A stretch of DNA of 64,000 bases, from NCBI GenBank assembly GCA_009746045.1, contig RPFO01000877.1:1-64000 (forward strand), read 5' to 3'. The notes below the pieces were generated by a model that saw nothing but the letters and a program-made list of their open reading frames with translations, was not told the DNA's origin and made no database searches. This DNA is from Mesostigma viride (lineage: Eukaryota; Streptophyta; Mesostigmatophyceae; Mesostigmatales; Mesostigmataceae). Shown here piece after piece: positions 38,801 through 48,920 of this stretch. The position numbers and the translations under genes were made by a program. Position 1 is the first letter of the stretch; every line of letters begins with the position of its first letter.

Positions 38801-41800
38801 CAATAAGCTGAAGGAAATAACAGAGGCTCACGAACAACTCAAAGCGGAATTGGACAGTAAAAAGGAAGAGTTAACAAATGCGAAAGGGAAATTGGCAGTG
38901 AGTTATGCACGCGCGGCGCTCGCGAAAAAGGACGCGGATGGACTTGTAAAGGAGTTGGACAAAGCCCGTGCCGCGGCTGATGCGGACCGCGTAAAGCACG
39001 CGGAGGAGTTGAAGAGTGCGAGGTCCGAGCTAGCCGCCGCCGAGGAATCGGTGCGGACATTGACAGCCGAGCAGGGGAGGCTTGCGGGACAGCTGCAAGA
39101 CGCTTTGGCGGGGAAGCAGCGGGCGGAGGAGGAGGCCGCCGCCGAGAAGACGCGTTCTGCTGCGACGGAGAAGCGATTGCAGTCGGAGTTGGACGTCAAG
39201 GAGGAGGAGTTGCAGGCGCAAGAGGCGGTGTTGCAAAGGGAATTGAAAAGAGTGAAAGAGCTGGAAAAGACCTCGGCACTGCATGACGCGAAGGAGGCCG
39301 AGTTGCAAGAGGCCCTGCGTGAAAAAAATGCCCAGTTGGATAAGGCAACGGAGGAGAAGCAGGCGAGTGACCTGAAACTCAGAGAGGCGGAGGAGGAGTT
39401 GCAGAAAGCCTTTGCGAAGGGGGTGGAGCAGGCGGAACAGTTTGAAACGGAAGCAAAGGCAATCAAGAGTAAGATGGAAGAGATAAAACAGGCCTCCGCA
39501 AAAGAACTGGAAGAGATGAAAGAGGCCTCTGCAAAAGAACTGGAAGAGATGAGAGAGGCCTCCGCAAAAGAACTGGAAGAGACGAAAGAGGCCTCCGCAA
39601 AAGAACTGGAAGAGACGAAAGAGGCCTCCGCAAAAGAACTGGACGAGTTGATGGATCAACTTTTGCCGTCGAAAACGCGGCTAGGCAAGCCCGGGACACC
39701 AACAAAAGGCTGCTGGCAGAGAAAGAACGCGATGTCGATGATGTGAAGAAGCAGTTGGATATAGTAAAGCAACAAGCCAATGACGCGCAGGATGCGGCGG
39801 AAGAATTGGCTGCAGAGCTGGAACGCGTGCATGACGCGTACGAGGCAGAGCTTGAAAAAAACGCAAAGGAGCTGGAAGGCGCCAAAGGTAATCTGAGGGC
39901 CGCCGAGCAAGCCGTCGCCGCACTCAAGAACGAGCAGAAGGCATTGAACGATGAGCTTAAATCGGCGCAAGCGGGACAGAAGAGGGCGGAGGAGGAGAGC
40001 GCCGGCCTTACCTCGCAATTGCGCACCAAGGAGACCGAATTGGACAGTGCCCACAAGGCCAGGGATGCCAAAGAGAAAGAATTGGCAAATGCCCAGGCCA
40101 ATCTCAAGGAGCAGAGGCGCCTCAACACGGAAGCGGAGGCCAAGCTGAAAAAACAAGAGACGGAGCTGGCGCAACAGAAAGAAGAGAGTACTAAAACTGC
40201 AGAGGAGCTCAAGGCGCAGAATACGAAGGCGGAGGAGCTGAGAGGGCAGATCAAAGCGGGGAAGGAACGCGAGCAGACGCTGGAGGGTGAAGTGAGACGT
40301 AAGGAGGAGGAGGCCAAGAGGACGGAGGAGAAGCTGAAAACGGCGCAGACAAAGCTCGACACGGCGCGGGGTGAGCTGGCGAACGTGCAAGCGGGTTTGA
40401 GGAAAAAAGAGGCGGAGGTCGCTGCGAAAGACACTCAGTTGGCTGCTTCGAAGGCCGAGGTGTCTTCCTTGAACACGAAGATCGCAGAGGCCGCTGTCAA
40501 GGAGAAGGAGAACGAGAGAGCCGTGAAAGACAAACAGAAGGAGGTGGACGATGCGAATAAAGAGAAGGAAAGGCTCGTGAGAGAGGCAGACGACCTGCGC
40601 AACAAGGCAAAGGGCGCTGCCGACAAGGCGGACGGTCTGCAGCGGGATATACAGGCTAAAGAGATCGAGAACAAGGGGCTTCAGAAGAAGGTTAAAGCCG
40701 GCGAAAAGGATTTCAAGAAACAGGAAGAGTCACTGAAAAAACTCCAAGGGAAACTGACTACCGCAAAAGAAAATGCCAAACGCGCGGCCAACACTGCGGC
40801 CGAAACTGTTGCCCGTCTGACAGCCGCTATTAACAAACAGAATGAAACTAAGAATACGGATGACGCCACCATCAAGAGTTTGAACGAGGATTTAAAAAAA
40901 AAGAGTAAAGAGGCCGAGACTGCACAAGAGTCTGCCAGACAAAAACAATTAAAGGTGGGGTATCTTGAGGCTACCTTGGCAGTTGGTCGGAAAGTCGTTG
41001 ACGAAGTCCGCGTAGAACTGGAAAAGGCGCGCGGCGAGTTGAAAACGTCACAAGCCGCCGCTGCCAAATTGACTACCGAGTTGAAGGCGGCACAAACGGT
41101 TATAGCGGGCCATGACGCGGCGATCGCTCGCAAGGATGACGAGATAAATGCTCGCGACGTGCGAATCAATCAACTCAATGCCCTGTTGGTATTGGCACAG
41201 CAGACCATCGATGGCGAACGCGCACAAGCGGCCGCTTCATTAGCGGTCTTGAACAGTCAGTTGGACGCGAAGAATGCGGAGATCGCAAACGCGGTCATCA
41301 TTGTCACTCAACTGAAAGGCGAACTCGACAAAGCACAGGGTGAGGTGAAGAGACTGGATGGTGAAGCCACGGCCCGCGCGGCCGAGGTCGACAGCCTGAG
41401 ACAAGCCAATCAGATTTGGGAGAACAGTTGAATGCGGCACAAACGCAATTGACAGAGTCCCAAGCGCGGGTCGCACAGCTCGAACAAGAGGGCGTGAGGG
41501 CGGCGGACGAGATCACCCGTTTGAAAGGTGTCGAATCGGCTCAAAACACGCGAATCTCGATTCTCCAGGATCAGGTCAGCTCCGGTGCACAAGCGCTGAG
41601 GGACAAGGAGGGTCAGTTGCAAAACAGATGGTGATAACAACAACTGCAATTGGATATCGACGCGGCCAAGAAAACGGTGGGCGAGAAGGAGAACGAGATA
41701 GCTAACCTTACAACAACCCTCCGGGCATGGATGGAGGGCTATGCCGAATTACAGGCGAAGGAGGCAGCCACGCAGGGCCTGCTCGACCAGGCGACACAGG

Positions 41801-42734
41801 AGAAGGACCGGCTCGACAGGGAGGTGAAGAGCAAGGAGGCGTCCCTCGTTCAGGCGCAACAAGATAAGAATGTTCTCGAGGGCCGCGTGTCCACACTCGT
41901 GCAGGAACATGCGGTCAAAGAACAACAGCTGAATGACAAATACCAAAAGGTTGTCGACGCCGCCCGTGCCGAACTGGATAAGAAGGTGGGGGAACTGGCG
42001 GGAAAGGACGCTGAGATCGCCAATATCAGAAAGTTCACTCGGCCCAGAGAAGGCGACGAAGGCTGCGTACGATGCCGAGTACAACAGAATGAAGGCCTCC
42101 CTCGAGCAATCGGTGTTAGATCTCGGTGCACAACTGGCGTTAAAAGACGGAGAGATAACAAATTCCAAACAAGCTCTCGACAGCGCAAACAAATTTGTTG
42201 GTGGCGAGAGCCGAAGTGCATGGGCTACGAGAGTTAATAAGAAACCTGAAGAGTGAAAGGGACACGGCACAGGATGCGTTGGGCGAGGCCACTGTCAAAG
42301 GCGCGCAGAAGGACGCGGAGATACGACGTTTGACCGAGGAAAGACAATTGCTGGGTAGTCGCGTTGGCCAGTTGGCGTTAGAGAAGGATCAACTGAATAG
42401 GGAAAAACTCGCGCTGGAAGGGGAACTAACAGTAAATAAGGATGAACTGAAACGGACGCGCGAGAGAGAGGAATGGCTGAAGAGAGATCTATTGACAATT
42501 GACGACAGATACAAGAGACAGATCGACAAATTAAATGGAGAGATCCTTCTCATCACCGGTCAGAGGGATAATTATTACGGCGATGGGGTCAGGGTCCAGG
42601 GGGAGCGTGACGCCATACAGGCGGAATTTGACAAACTGAGAAGGATATTGATTTCCATGAGGAATCTGTCTCATCAAATCGGAGACGAGAATGTTCGAAA
42701 TTGGATCAACGACATTACGCGCACTGTCACGTAA
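35886..42734 (+). CDS. Giant coiled-coil protein, about 2,280 residues, frame-broken
   Basis: ATG at 35886. Residues 1-250 form a non-coiled head (LVKTELAVMHALNVLRRGG, KKWKWLKQQLVYAAP), then Lys/Glu-rich linkers. From about 38060 to the end is almost uninterrupted heptad coiled coil (KELEEMKEASA repeats at 39480-39650). Frame slips occur at about 39665 (T run), 41415, 42040 and 42225, and an in-frame TGA TAA pair sits at 41632-41637. All other frames are closed and the heptads resume each time, so one gene is likely. It may be a large filament, tegument-like or factory scaffold protein. Confidence 0.7.
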
Positions 42735-42797
42735 CACGCGTGTCCGCGCCTCCGTCGTTCCCAAAAAAATGCCACCGTGGTGTTATACGCGCTACCG

Positions 42798-43666
42798 ATG
42801 GCGGACACGTGCCACTTCGGGCTGTGGACGATGCGGCCAGCCAGCCGCCGCGAGGAGGGGGACGTCCTCAAGGCGGTGGCGGCTGCGTGCAGGACCACGC
42901 ACACCCCCGACCTTTCGTGCAGTACGCGGACAGCGTTAGCGGTGTTGTGAGGGAGCTCGGGCCGGGCGGCTACTGGATATGCGACTTCACGCCCGGCGTG
43001 CACTGCCTGCTCGCTCTCGTGCGCATCCGCGGCGGCCGAACGGTGTGCTCTCTTATCCACTGGGACAAGGGGGTGTACGTCGTGCGCATGCCGCCATTCA
43101 AGACCAAGCTGTTCAAGGGCACAGTGCTGCAGGGCGTGCTGGCTCGCGACGGGCTGAAGACCTCGTTTGTGGTGCACGACTGTCTCGCATTCGCCCGCAA
43201 GAGCCAGTTGTCTCGCCCCTTCGAAGCGCGCATGGAGATGGCGAGGGACGTGGTGGGCATGAACTTTCCTAGTCACTCGTCCTATTTGTCCAACGTGTTC
43301 CTGCGCTGTGTTGCATTCATGCCTAGTAACAGCGACCAGTCTTTCTTAAAGAGTCAAAATGTGTTGTTTATTCCCAATTCATCAACGGTCAGCGATCAAT
43401 ACAAACACGGCAACGTTCCCATCGCACTCGTTAGCAGGCCAGAACTGTTCACAGATTTCGAGAGTCTGTGCCCCCTCATGTTCCCCTACGTGCCCTACTC
43501 GTTTGGCGGTGTAATCACTTCCGCTTCCACGCCCCAGCGCACCTCCTCCGAGGGGCTGAGATTTTCTGGGCCAGGTTTAACGCCGACACCATTGTCTGAT
43601 TGCTTTGCGCCTCCGCCACGTCCAGCGGCGGGAGGAACAGCACTCGGTGCGCGGACTCGGGGATAG
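42798..43666 (+). CDS. mRNA-capping-type nucleotidyltransferase-like protein lacking the lysine motif
   Basis: ATG at 42798; joined to the main frame through a C run near 42905-42910. Fold markers: YWICDFTPGVHCLLALV at the place of motif I, VYVVRMPPF, FKGTVLQGVLARD at motif III, FVVHDCLAF at motif IIIa and RPFEARMEMARDVV after it. This matches capping guanylyltransferase order, but the K-x-D-G nucleotide-attachment motif reads F-T-P-G, so the catalytic Lys is missing. The C-terminus overlaps the 3' end of the primase gene by about 150 bp; the last part is uncertain. Confidence 0.6.
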
Positions 43667-44995
43667 GCGCGGGGTCAGACGCGTACCCCGCGCACCCGTC
43701 GTCGAAACACCGCTGTGAGATGCCTTGGAAAGAGATCGAGAACCAGACGTTGTTGCTCGCGTGCTCCCTACCCACGTTCAGACACTCCCTGTGATGGGTC
43801 CACGCAGAGTACACGGCGTGCACCCCTTGCCCCCGCTGATACACCCTGGACACTCCCGTGGGGGCCATGGAACGTACCGCCTTCTCCACAGCCGCGTATA
43901 GTGGGGACGAGGACGGCACCCCCTCGTCACTATGCAGCCCAAAGCGTACCGCCTCCTTCTCGGCGCCCTCGGTCTTCAGCTTCTTAAACTTCTTGCGCCT
44001 CTTTGTCTTCATCTCCGACGAGGTGACGCAGTTGTCCTCGTCGTACCATGCCGGCATGGCCACGCTCACGATGATCGCGGGGTCGGCGCCGTCGAAGGCG
44101 CGCACAGAAGTCATTTGCAGGAACTTCACCGGGTCCTTCCTGATCTCGTCGGGTGTGTACTCGTGCGTGACCACTCCGTTGGCGTCCATCTCCCCCCACG
44201 GTTGGTACGAGCGACTCTCGTGCACCTTCCCGTAGCGACAGGACCCGTTCGGGCACACCCTGTTCTTCTTGGCCCAACACAGATCGCACCTGCAGTACTC
44301 CTCATCCCCCCACTGTCTCTTGCACGGCCCGTGCTCCTTCTCGAGAGCCCTCGCCGCCTTGCAGCAGTCGGGACACCTCACGCATTTCCAGCTCCACAAC
44401 ATGCGCAGGCCGTTGTCCAGGAGGACTGACGGGTCGACCACCTCCGTCCACGTGTTGTTTTCCGGCCTGGGCCCCAACTCGGTGTGCAGTTTCTCCACGA
44501 TGATGGAACGCAGCAGGATCGCGTTGAAGACGTCCATTGGCACGGACGGGAAGTGCACGTGGAAACCGGTCTTGAAGGCTCCAGTGCTGGTCTTCTTCAA
44601 GGGAGCCCTGCATATCACCATGGATGTATCTGTGGAAGAGGGCAGACACTCCCCCATCACACTTTGCATGAGAGGAAGCCACACCTTTACGACATCATCC
44701 CCGAGATCCCTTGAATCCACGCAATCCAGGTCGAAAAAGAGAGGAAAGATGCCAGTTTTTGGCTTTTGCTCGACAATGAAGTTGGGAGTGTTCCTCATGC
44801 CATCATAGGCCACTCTTTTGTAAAAGTCCAACAGGTCCTCCCGGTCCACAAACATCTTCCCCCCCTGAATCCATCCAAAAACAAGTGGGTGTACTCCTCA
44901 TCCTTGTCCACAATCAGCTCCATTTGCACCACCCAGTTGGTGGCTCTGGAAAAGCCCGGACGCTGCCACTTCTCTCTGGGCGCTGACGTGGTCAT
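43515..44995 (-). CDS. Archaeo-eukaryotic primase (herpes UL52-like type), one frame slip
   Basis: Makes RNA primers for viral DNA synthesis. ATG at 44995 (MTTSAPREKWQRPG); the frame moves at the C7 run 44859-44865, after which the 43515-44855 frame continues. Metal-binding motif LFFDLDCVD lies near 44730, and FKTGFHVHFP near 44560 fits the second catalytic motif. A Cys-rich block (CVRCPDCCKAA, CRCDLCWAKK, CPNGSC) follows, then the C-terminal zinc motif with HHRECLN and ISQRCFDDGC. The matching D5-type helicase is a separate gene at 52338-54462. Confidence 0.8.
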
Positions 44996-45109
44996 TTACT
45001 CGCAAGCACCCAAAAAAGCTACCCCGTTTGCGAATCAGGCGCTCCAGAGAAGCGGGGAAGGTCGCATCCGTGCGATTACTGGTCGCACAAGTTCTCAGCA
45101 CGTGTTATC

Positions 45110-45759
45110 ATGCGGATATACACGAAAACCGGGGACACGGGGCTCACGTCCGCCATAGGAGGTGGTGCGAAGCTCCCGAAAAGCGACTCTCTCTTTGCTG
45201 CCCTGGGGGCTTTGGATGAGCTCAATTCATCCGTCGGAGTGGCGGTGAGTCAGGCGGATCTCGTGGATCCACGGTCGTCAGAACTCGTGGATCTCTTGCA
45301 ATACCTCCAGTGCAGGATCTTGGATGCAGGCACATCTCTGGCTGCACCTGTGGAGAGATCTGGTGACAAGGCGAACAGAGATCTGGTGATGTGGACAAGC
45401 AGATCCCAGACACAGTCACACCTGTGACATCACCCATCCCAATATCAGATCCCCTGCTTAAGTTCACTTGTGCTGACGAGGCGGTTCAGATCTTGGAATC
45501 TCGCATCGACAGTTACGACCAGAATCTGCCAGTGCTGAGGAACTTTGTGCTTCCTGGGGGGAACGGTATGCTGTCATCCCAGCTGCACGTGTGCAGAACC
45601 GTGTGCCGGAGGGCAGAACGAGATGTCGTGGCATGCGGACGAGCGGACAATGGCCTGCTAGTCTTTATGAACCGTCTGTCCGACTTCTTCTTCGTGGCGG
45701 CGCGGGCGTATCAAGACAAACAGCCAGTAGTTTATTCCAAAAGGATGAATGTTGTTTAA
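45110..45759 (+). CDS. ATP:cob(I)alamin adenosyltransferase (PduO/MMAB type), one intron
   Basis: Converts cob(I)alamin to adenosylcobalamin, the cofactor of class II ribonucleotide reductase. The N-terminal ATP-binding signature MRIYTKTGDTGLTSAIGGG is at residues 1-19, ALGALDELNSSVGVA follows, then FVLPGGNGMLSSQLHVCRTV, CRRAERDVV and LLVFMNRLSDFFFVAAR in the C-terminal half, all family marks. The halves are in different frames; a GT-AG intron at 45363-45448 joins them (ERS then DPLLKFTC). Product about 188 residues, a normal size. No transit peptide is evident. Confidence 0.85.
45363..45448 (+). other. Putative spliceosomal intron in the adenosyltransferase gene
   Basis: ATCTG|GTGACA at the 5' end and CCCAATATCAG|ATCC at the 3' end. 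The 86-bp length (3n+2) exactly restores the frame and gives a family-length loop. A one-base sequencing indel is the alternative, but no long homopolymer lies here. Confidence 0.65.
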
Positions 45760-45780
45760 TATCTATTATTTGATTCATAC

Positions 45781-46611
45781 ATGGCCAATAGACTCGAAAC
45801 ACATCCATTGTCGTCTCATCTGGCCTCTTTGAATGCGGCGAAAGACAACATTGACACGGAGGCAACTCCAGCCGCGTCTCCCAAGTATGACATGCTAAAA
45901 CCCACATTCAACCTGCAAAACGCCCACGACGTGAACATATACAAGTACATAATCCGCGACGACAGCAGCAGCAGTTCCTCTGACCAATCTGCTAAAGAGC
46001 ACTTTTGGACGCGTGACATGGAGGAGCTAGTGTACGGGTGGGGGCAAAAGGGCGTGGGGTTCCGCAACATGCACGAAATGGCGGCATCTCACAACACCAT
46101 ATGGTTTCACGCGATCGGCATCCCAGCCATCATCCTATCAACCGTGGCTGGAACGAGCTCTCTATCCAAACTGAACGATTGCAACACCCCCACTATGGCA
46201 TTGGCGATCGGGATCGTGAGCATGACGGTGTCCGCGCTCACGAGCGTGCAAAACTTCATGCAGTTTTCCAAGCGCGCGGAGCGCCACAAGCAAGCGGCTC
46301 ACAAATTTGCCGCGTTCTTCAGAGAGATCGACTCGGAGCTTACCAAACCAAGGGGGCATAGGCAGAATCCGTTTGAGTTCATCCAAATATGCAGGCTCAC
46401 GCTCGACAATATGGTGTCGCGCGGGCCGGCCATCCCTGGGTACATAGTAAAAAGGTATATGAACATGGTATCCAAGAAGGGTGACAAAAGAAAGGAAAGG
46501 GCGTCTATGGATGGGGCAAGTCTTCATGAGCCTCATGAACGTGTGAATGTGCTGGTGCGCAAAGATCCCGAGGCGCCCATTCCCGTCCGCATCATGGAGA
46601 GCAAGTTGTGA
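45781..46611 (+). CDS. SLATT-domain membrane protein
   Basis: 276 codons, ATG at 45781, intact. N-terminal Ser-rich linker, then WTRDMEELVYGWGQKGVGFR before two adjacent helices (FHAIGIPAIILSTVAGTSSL and MALAIGIVSMTVSALTSVQ), immediately followed by NFMQFSKRAERHKQAAHKFA and FFREIDSEL. This two-helix plus amphipathic segment order is the SLATT family, known as effectors in bacterial nucleotide-signalling defence and common in giant viruses. Role in this virus unknown. Confidence 0.75.
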   Translation: MANRLETHPLSSHLASLNAAKDNIDTEATPAASPKYDMLKPTFNLQNAHDVNIYKYIIRDDSSSSSSDQSAKEHFWTRDMEELVYGWGQKGVGFRNMHEMAASHNTIWFHAIGIPAIILSTVAGTSSLSKLNDCNTPTMALAIGIVSMTVSALTSVQNFMQFSKRAERHKQAAHKFAAFFREIDSELTKPRGHRQNPFEFIQICRLTLDNMVSRGPAIPGYIVKRYMNMVSKKGDKRKERASMDGASLHEPHERVNVLVRKDPEAPIPVRIMESKL

Positions 46612-46628
46612 CATCTAGGTATCGAGAT

Positions 46629-46812
46629 GCTGACTGGGAGATCTCTGCAGGTCCATATCTGGAGATCTCTATGCGCTGACTGGGAGATCTCTGCAGGTCC
46701 AGATCTTGAGATCTCGATTTGCTGACTGGGAGATCTCTGCAGTGCCAGATCTGGAGATCTTGCTGTGCTGACTGGGAGATCTCTGTAGGTCCAGATCTGG
46801 AGATCTCGCCAC
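46629..46812. repeat. Four 46-bp tandem repeats rich in AGATCT
   Basis: Units start at 46629, 46675, 46721 and 46767, each beginning GCTGACTGGGAGATCTCTG. Every unit contains two or three AGATCT-type palindromes. Located between the SLATT gene and the next plus-strand gene, so a promoter or enhancer-like role is possible. Confidence 0.85.
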
Positions 46813-46891
46813 AACCGAACCCTCCGAACGCGTTATATCGGAGGGATGAGTGTGGACCCGTGCATTTCCCACGACACGACACCACAGAAGC

Positions 46892-47410
46892 CATGGCTGG
46901 CTGTATCATCCGCTCCGTGATGATGGAGACTTCGCCCGAAACCGCCATGTTTACGGCGAGAGACTACCGATTCATCCACGAAAAACTGGCCTTGAACGCC
47001 GGGGAGTGCGGCAACAACAAGCGTGTGAGGCCCTTCCAGCTGCCCTCCATCATCCGCAAGAGAAAGAAGCGGGGGACCCCCCCGTAACCAGGGTCCACAA
47101 TGACACAAACAGGAACGTGATTGCGTCCGCACTCACCGAGCCCGACGACACCGACCCAGCCCCCCTTTCAGACAGCCTGGTGGGCGCTCCAGAGATGGGG
47201 GAGTACAGCCAGATGACATGGCGCGCGTTCGGAGACCTGTTAAATGGGATGGACTGCAGAGAGCTGTCCCGCATGTCTGAGCGGTCCGAGTACCACGCTG
47301 TGGCGGTGTCCCTGGCCATGGGTCTGCAGGGGGTGCAGTACTGCTTCTCCGGATGCCACCGGTGCAATCGCAGCCCCCGGTCGATGAAATACACGGGGCT
47401 GGCCGACTGA
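46892..47410 (+). CDS. Unknown protein, frame-broken
   Basis: ATG at 46892 (MAGCIIRSVMMETSPETA); a later in-frame ATG at 46949 is also possible. The frame moves at the C7 run 47077-47083 and continues to 47410. Middle: FTARDYRFIHEKLALNAGEC and PFQLPSIIRKRKKRG; end: MTWRAFGDLLNGMDCRELSR and QYCFSGCHRCNRSPRS. About 172 residues. No family recognised. Confidence 0.5.
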   Translation, partial: HGWLYHPLRDDGDFARNRHVYGERLPIHPRKTGLERRGVRQQQACEALPAALHHPQEKEAGDPPVTRVHNDTNRNVIASALTEPDDTDPAPLSDSLVGAPEMGEYSQMTWRAFGDLLNGMDCRELSRMSERSEYHAVAVSLAMGLQGVQYCFSGCHRCNRSPRSMKYTGLAD

Positions 47411-47482
47411 GTCGTTCACCATCCCGCCGCGGCAGCTCTTGTTTATGGTCAAATTTTAATTATCCGTGAATACTGTAGCAGG

Positions 47483-47674
47483 ATGCTGTTATTGCACGCC
47501 ATTCCCACCTACATCATTGTTTCATACATCCTCATAAAGTCCAAGCCTCGATGCATGTTCGAAGCTAACGGAAGCCCCATCAAGTTTGGACTGGGTCCCA
47601 GTCAAACCCTTATGCCGTTTTGGCTGTTTTCTCTGCTCATCAGTCTGTACGTCCCGGTTATGATGTTGAGGTGA
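47483..47674 (+). CDS. Small two-helix membrane protein
   Basis: 63 codons. N-terminal helix (LLLHAIPTYIIVSYILI), a polar loop with one Cys, and a C-terminal helix (FWLFSLLISLYVPVMML). An AT-rich stretch upstream could act as promoter. Function unknown. Confidence 0.55.
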   Translation: MLLLHAIPTYIIVSYILIKSKPRCMFEANGSPIKFGLGPSQTLMPFWLFSLLISLYVPVMMLR

Positions 47675-47743
47675 CGCGCTTAGACGCCTCAATGAATTAT
47701 CGTGGCATTAGTAAACACGAGTTGTCTCCGCCGAACGGATGCA

Positions 47744-47980
47744 ATGGGATCCCCTCCGGACAGCTGTCCCACCGAGGGCTGCGACGGCTGCGAATGGTGC
47801 TGTGGGCGCCCATTCCAGGAGCTGCCCGACCATTTCCAGAGCATGTACAGGGAGGAGATCCTGAACCTGTACCTCTCCATGAAAGAGCAATGCGAGTCGT
47901 GCGGGTATCCTCTGTTACAAAACGTGACATTAGACGCGTTTGAGGACTTTGTGGTCGCGAACTCGAGGATGTACAAGTAA
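47744..47980 (+). CDS. Small Cys-rich protein
   Basis: Start chosen at the ATG at 47744 (MGSPPDSCPTEGC); the frame extends to a GTG at 47702. CPTEGCDGCEWCCG near the N-terminus and CESCGYPLL near the middle look like zinc-binding or disulphide motifs. C-terminal part helical. 78 residues. Function unknown. Confidence 0.5.
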   Translation: MGSPPDSCPTEGCDGCEWCCGRPFQELPDHFQSMYREEILNLYLSMKEQCESCGYPLLQNVTLDAFEDFVVANSRMYK

Positions 47981-47987
47981 ACCGTAA

Positions 47988-48869
47988 CTAATCTGTAATA
48001 AAACTGAATTGCTCCATATTGCTCAAATCAACATCATTCACACACTCATTCATTTGCAACACGGGTACCTCGTCAGAAGGTGCTCGCGGCAATTTACATG
48101 CATCTGGCTTGTCAATGAAGGCATAGTCCGTGTCGATTGTTACTTCCACCATCCGTTTCCTTTTCCCCACCGCACGCTTCTCATCGTCGTCGTCTCCGGA
48201 CGAGGACGACGCGGAGAACAGCCCTTTTGTCTTCAGGTACTCCAGCCCGCCGTTGTCCATGGCGTGCACCCAATCGTCCCTGAACTTTTGCATCAGGGGC
48301 AGCTTCTGTCGAAACCAGTTCCTGTCCCGCTTTATTTCCAGGATGTCGAACTCCATCTCGGCCCACGTGGACGCGGGGCGGAACTGAACAAAGTGGCACA
48401 TGTCCAGGTTGAGTACCTCCATCAGCACCTGGACCTGCGGCACGTAATAAGAGGGTATCTCGTGCTTGATTTCTCTCTTCAGAGGGCACTTGATCTCGAC
48501 CAGCACGCCGTCCGCTGTCACGCGGTCAGGGCTGCCACCGAGCCACGAGTGCAGCGGGTGGGCGATGAGGCCAAACTCGAAGCATTTCCTCCCCGTGCGC
48601 CTTATGTACTCGGTGGCGGCGATGTCCTCGTTCAGGTTGCCGTGCCTCGTAGCGACGTTCCCCTGAAACACGCACCTGTTGTCCCCGAGCTTCTTCCTGA
48701 GGAGCTTCGTTGTCGACTCGTACGGATTGTCTCCTATCGCGGCTGCCACGTCGGACGCGGTCAACATACGGTTCCGTATGGCGTACCACTCCGGCGACTT
48801 TTGAGGCGCCGTTTTCATCTTCAGCAACTCCCCCACAGCGGGGTGCAGCTCGCATCCCGTCTCCTCCAT
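47988..48869 (-). CDS. YqaJ-type viral exonuclease/recombinase
   Basis: 293 codons, ATG at 48869. Lambda-exonuclease fold of the PD-(D/E)XK class: SPEWYAIRNRMLTASDVAAA, RHGNLNEDIAATEYI (conserved Glu), GGSPDRVTADGVLVEIKCP (D and E-x-K) and SYYVPQVQVLMEV, at their usual spacing. Resects DNA ends for recombination, probably acting with the resolvase encoded next to it. A C-terminal 90-residue extension (acidic, then basic KRKRMVEV) is specific. Confidence 0.85.
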   Translation of the reverse strand: MEETGCELHPAVGELLKMKTAPQKSPEWYAIRNRMLTASDVAAAIGDNPYESTTKLLRKKLGDNRCVFQGNVATRHGNLNEDIAATEYIRRTGRKCFEFGLIAHPLHSWLGGSPDRVTADGVLVEIKCPLKREIKHEIPSYYVPQVQVLMEVLNLDMCHFVQFRPASTWAEMEFDILEIKRDRNWFRQKLPLMQKFRDDWVHAMDNGGLEYLKTKGLFSASSSSGDDDDEKRAVGKRKRMVEVTIDTDYAFIDKPDACKLPRAPSDEVPVLQMNECVNDVDLSNMEQFSFITD

Positions 48870-48920
48870 GGTCGGCGCTATAGTATCGCCCCATTATTTT
48901 TGCAGCTGGGTTAACGCACT

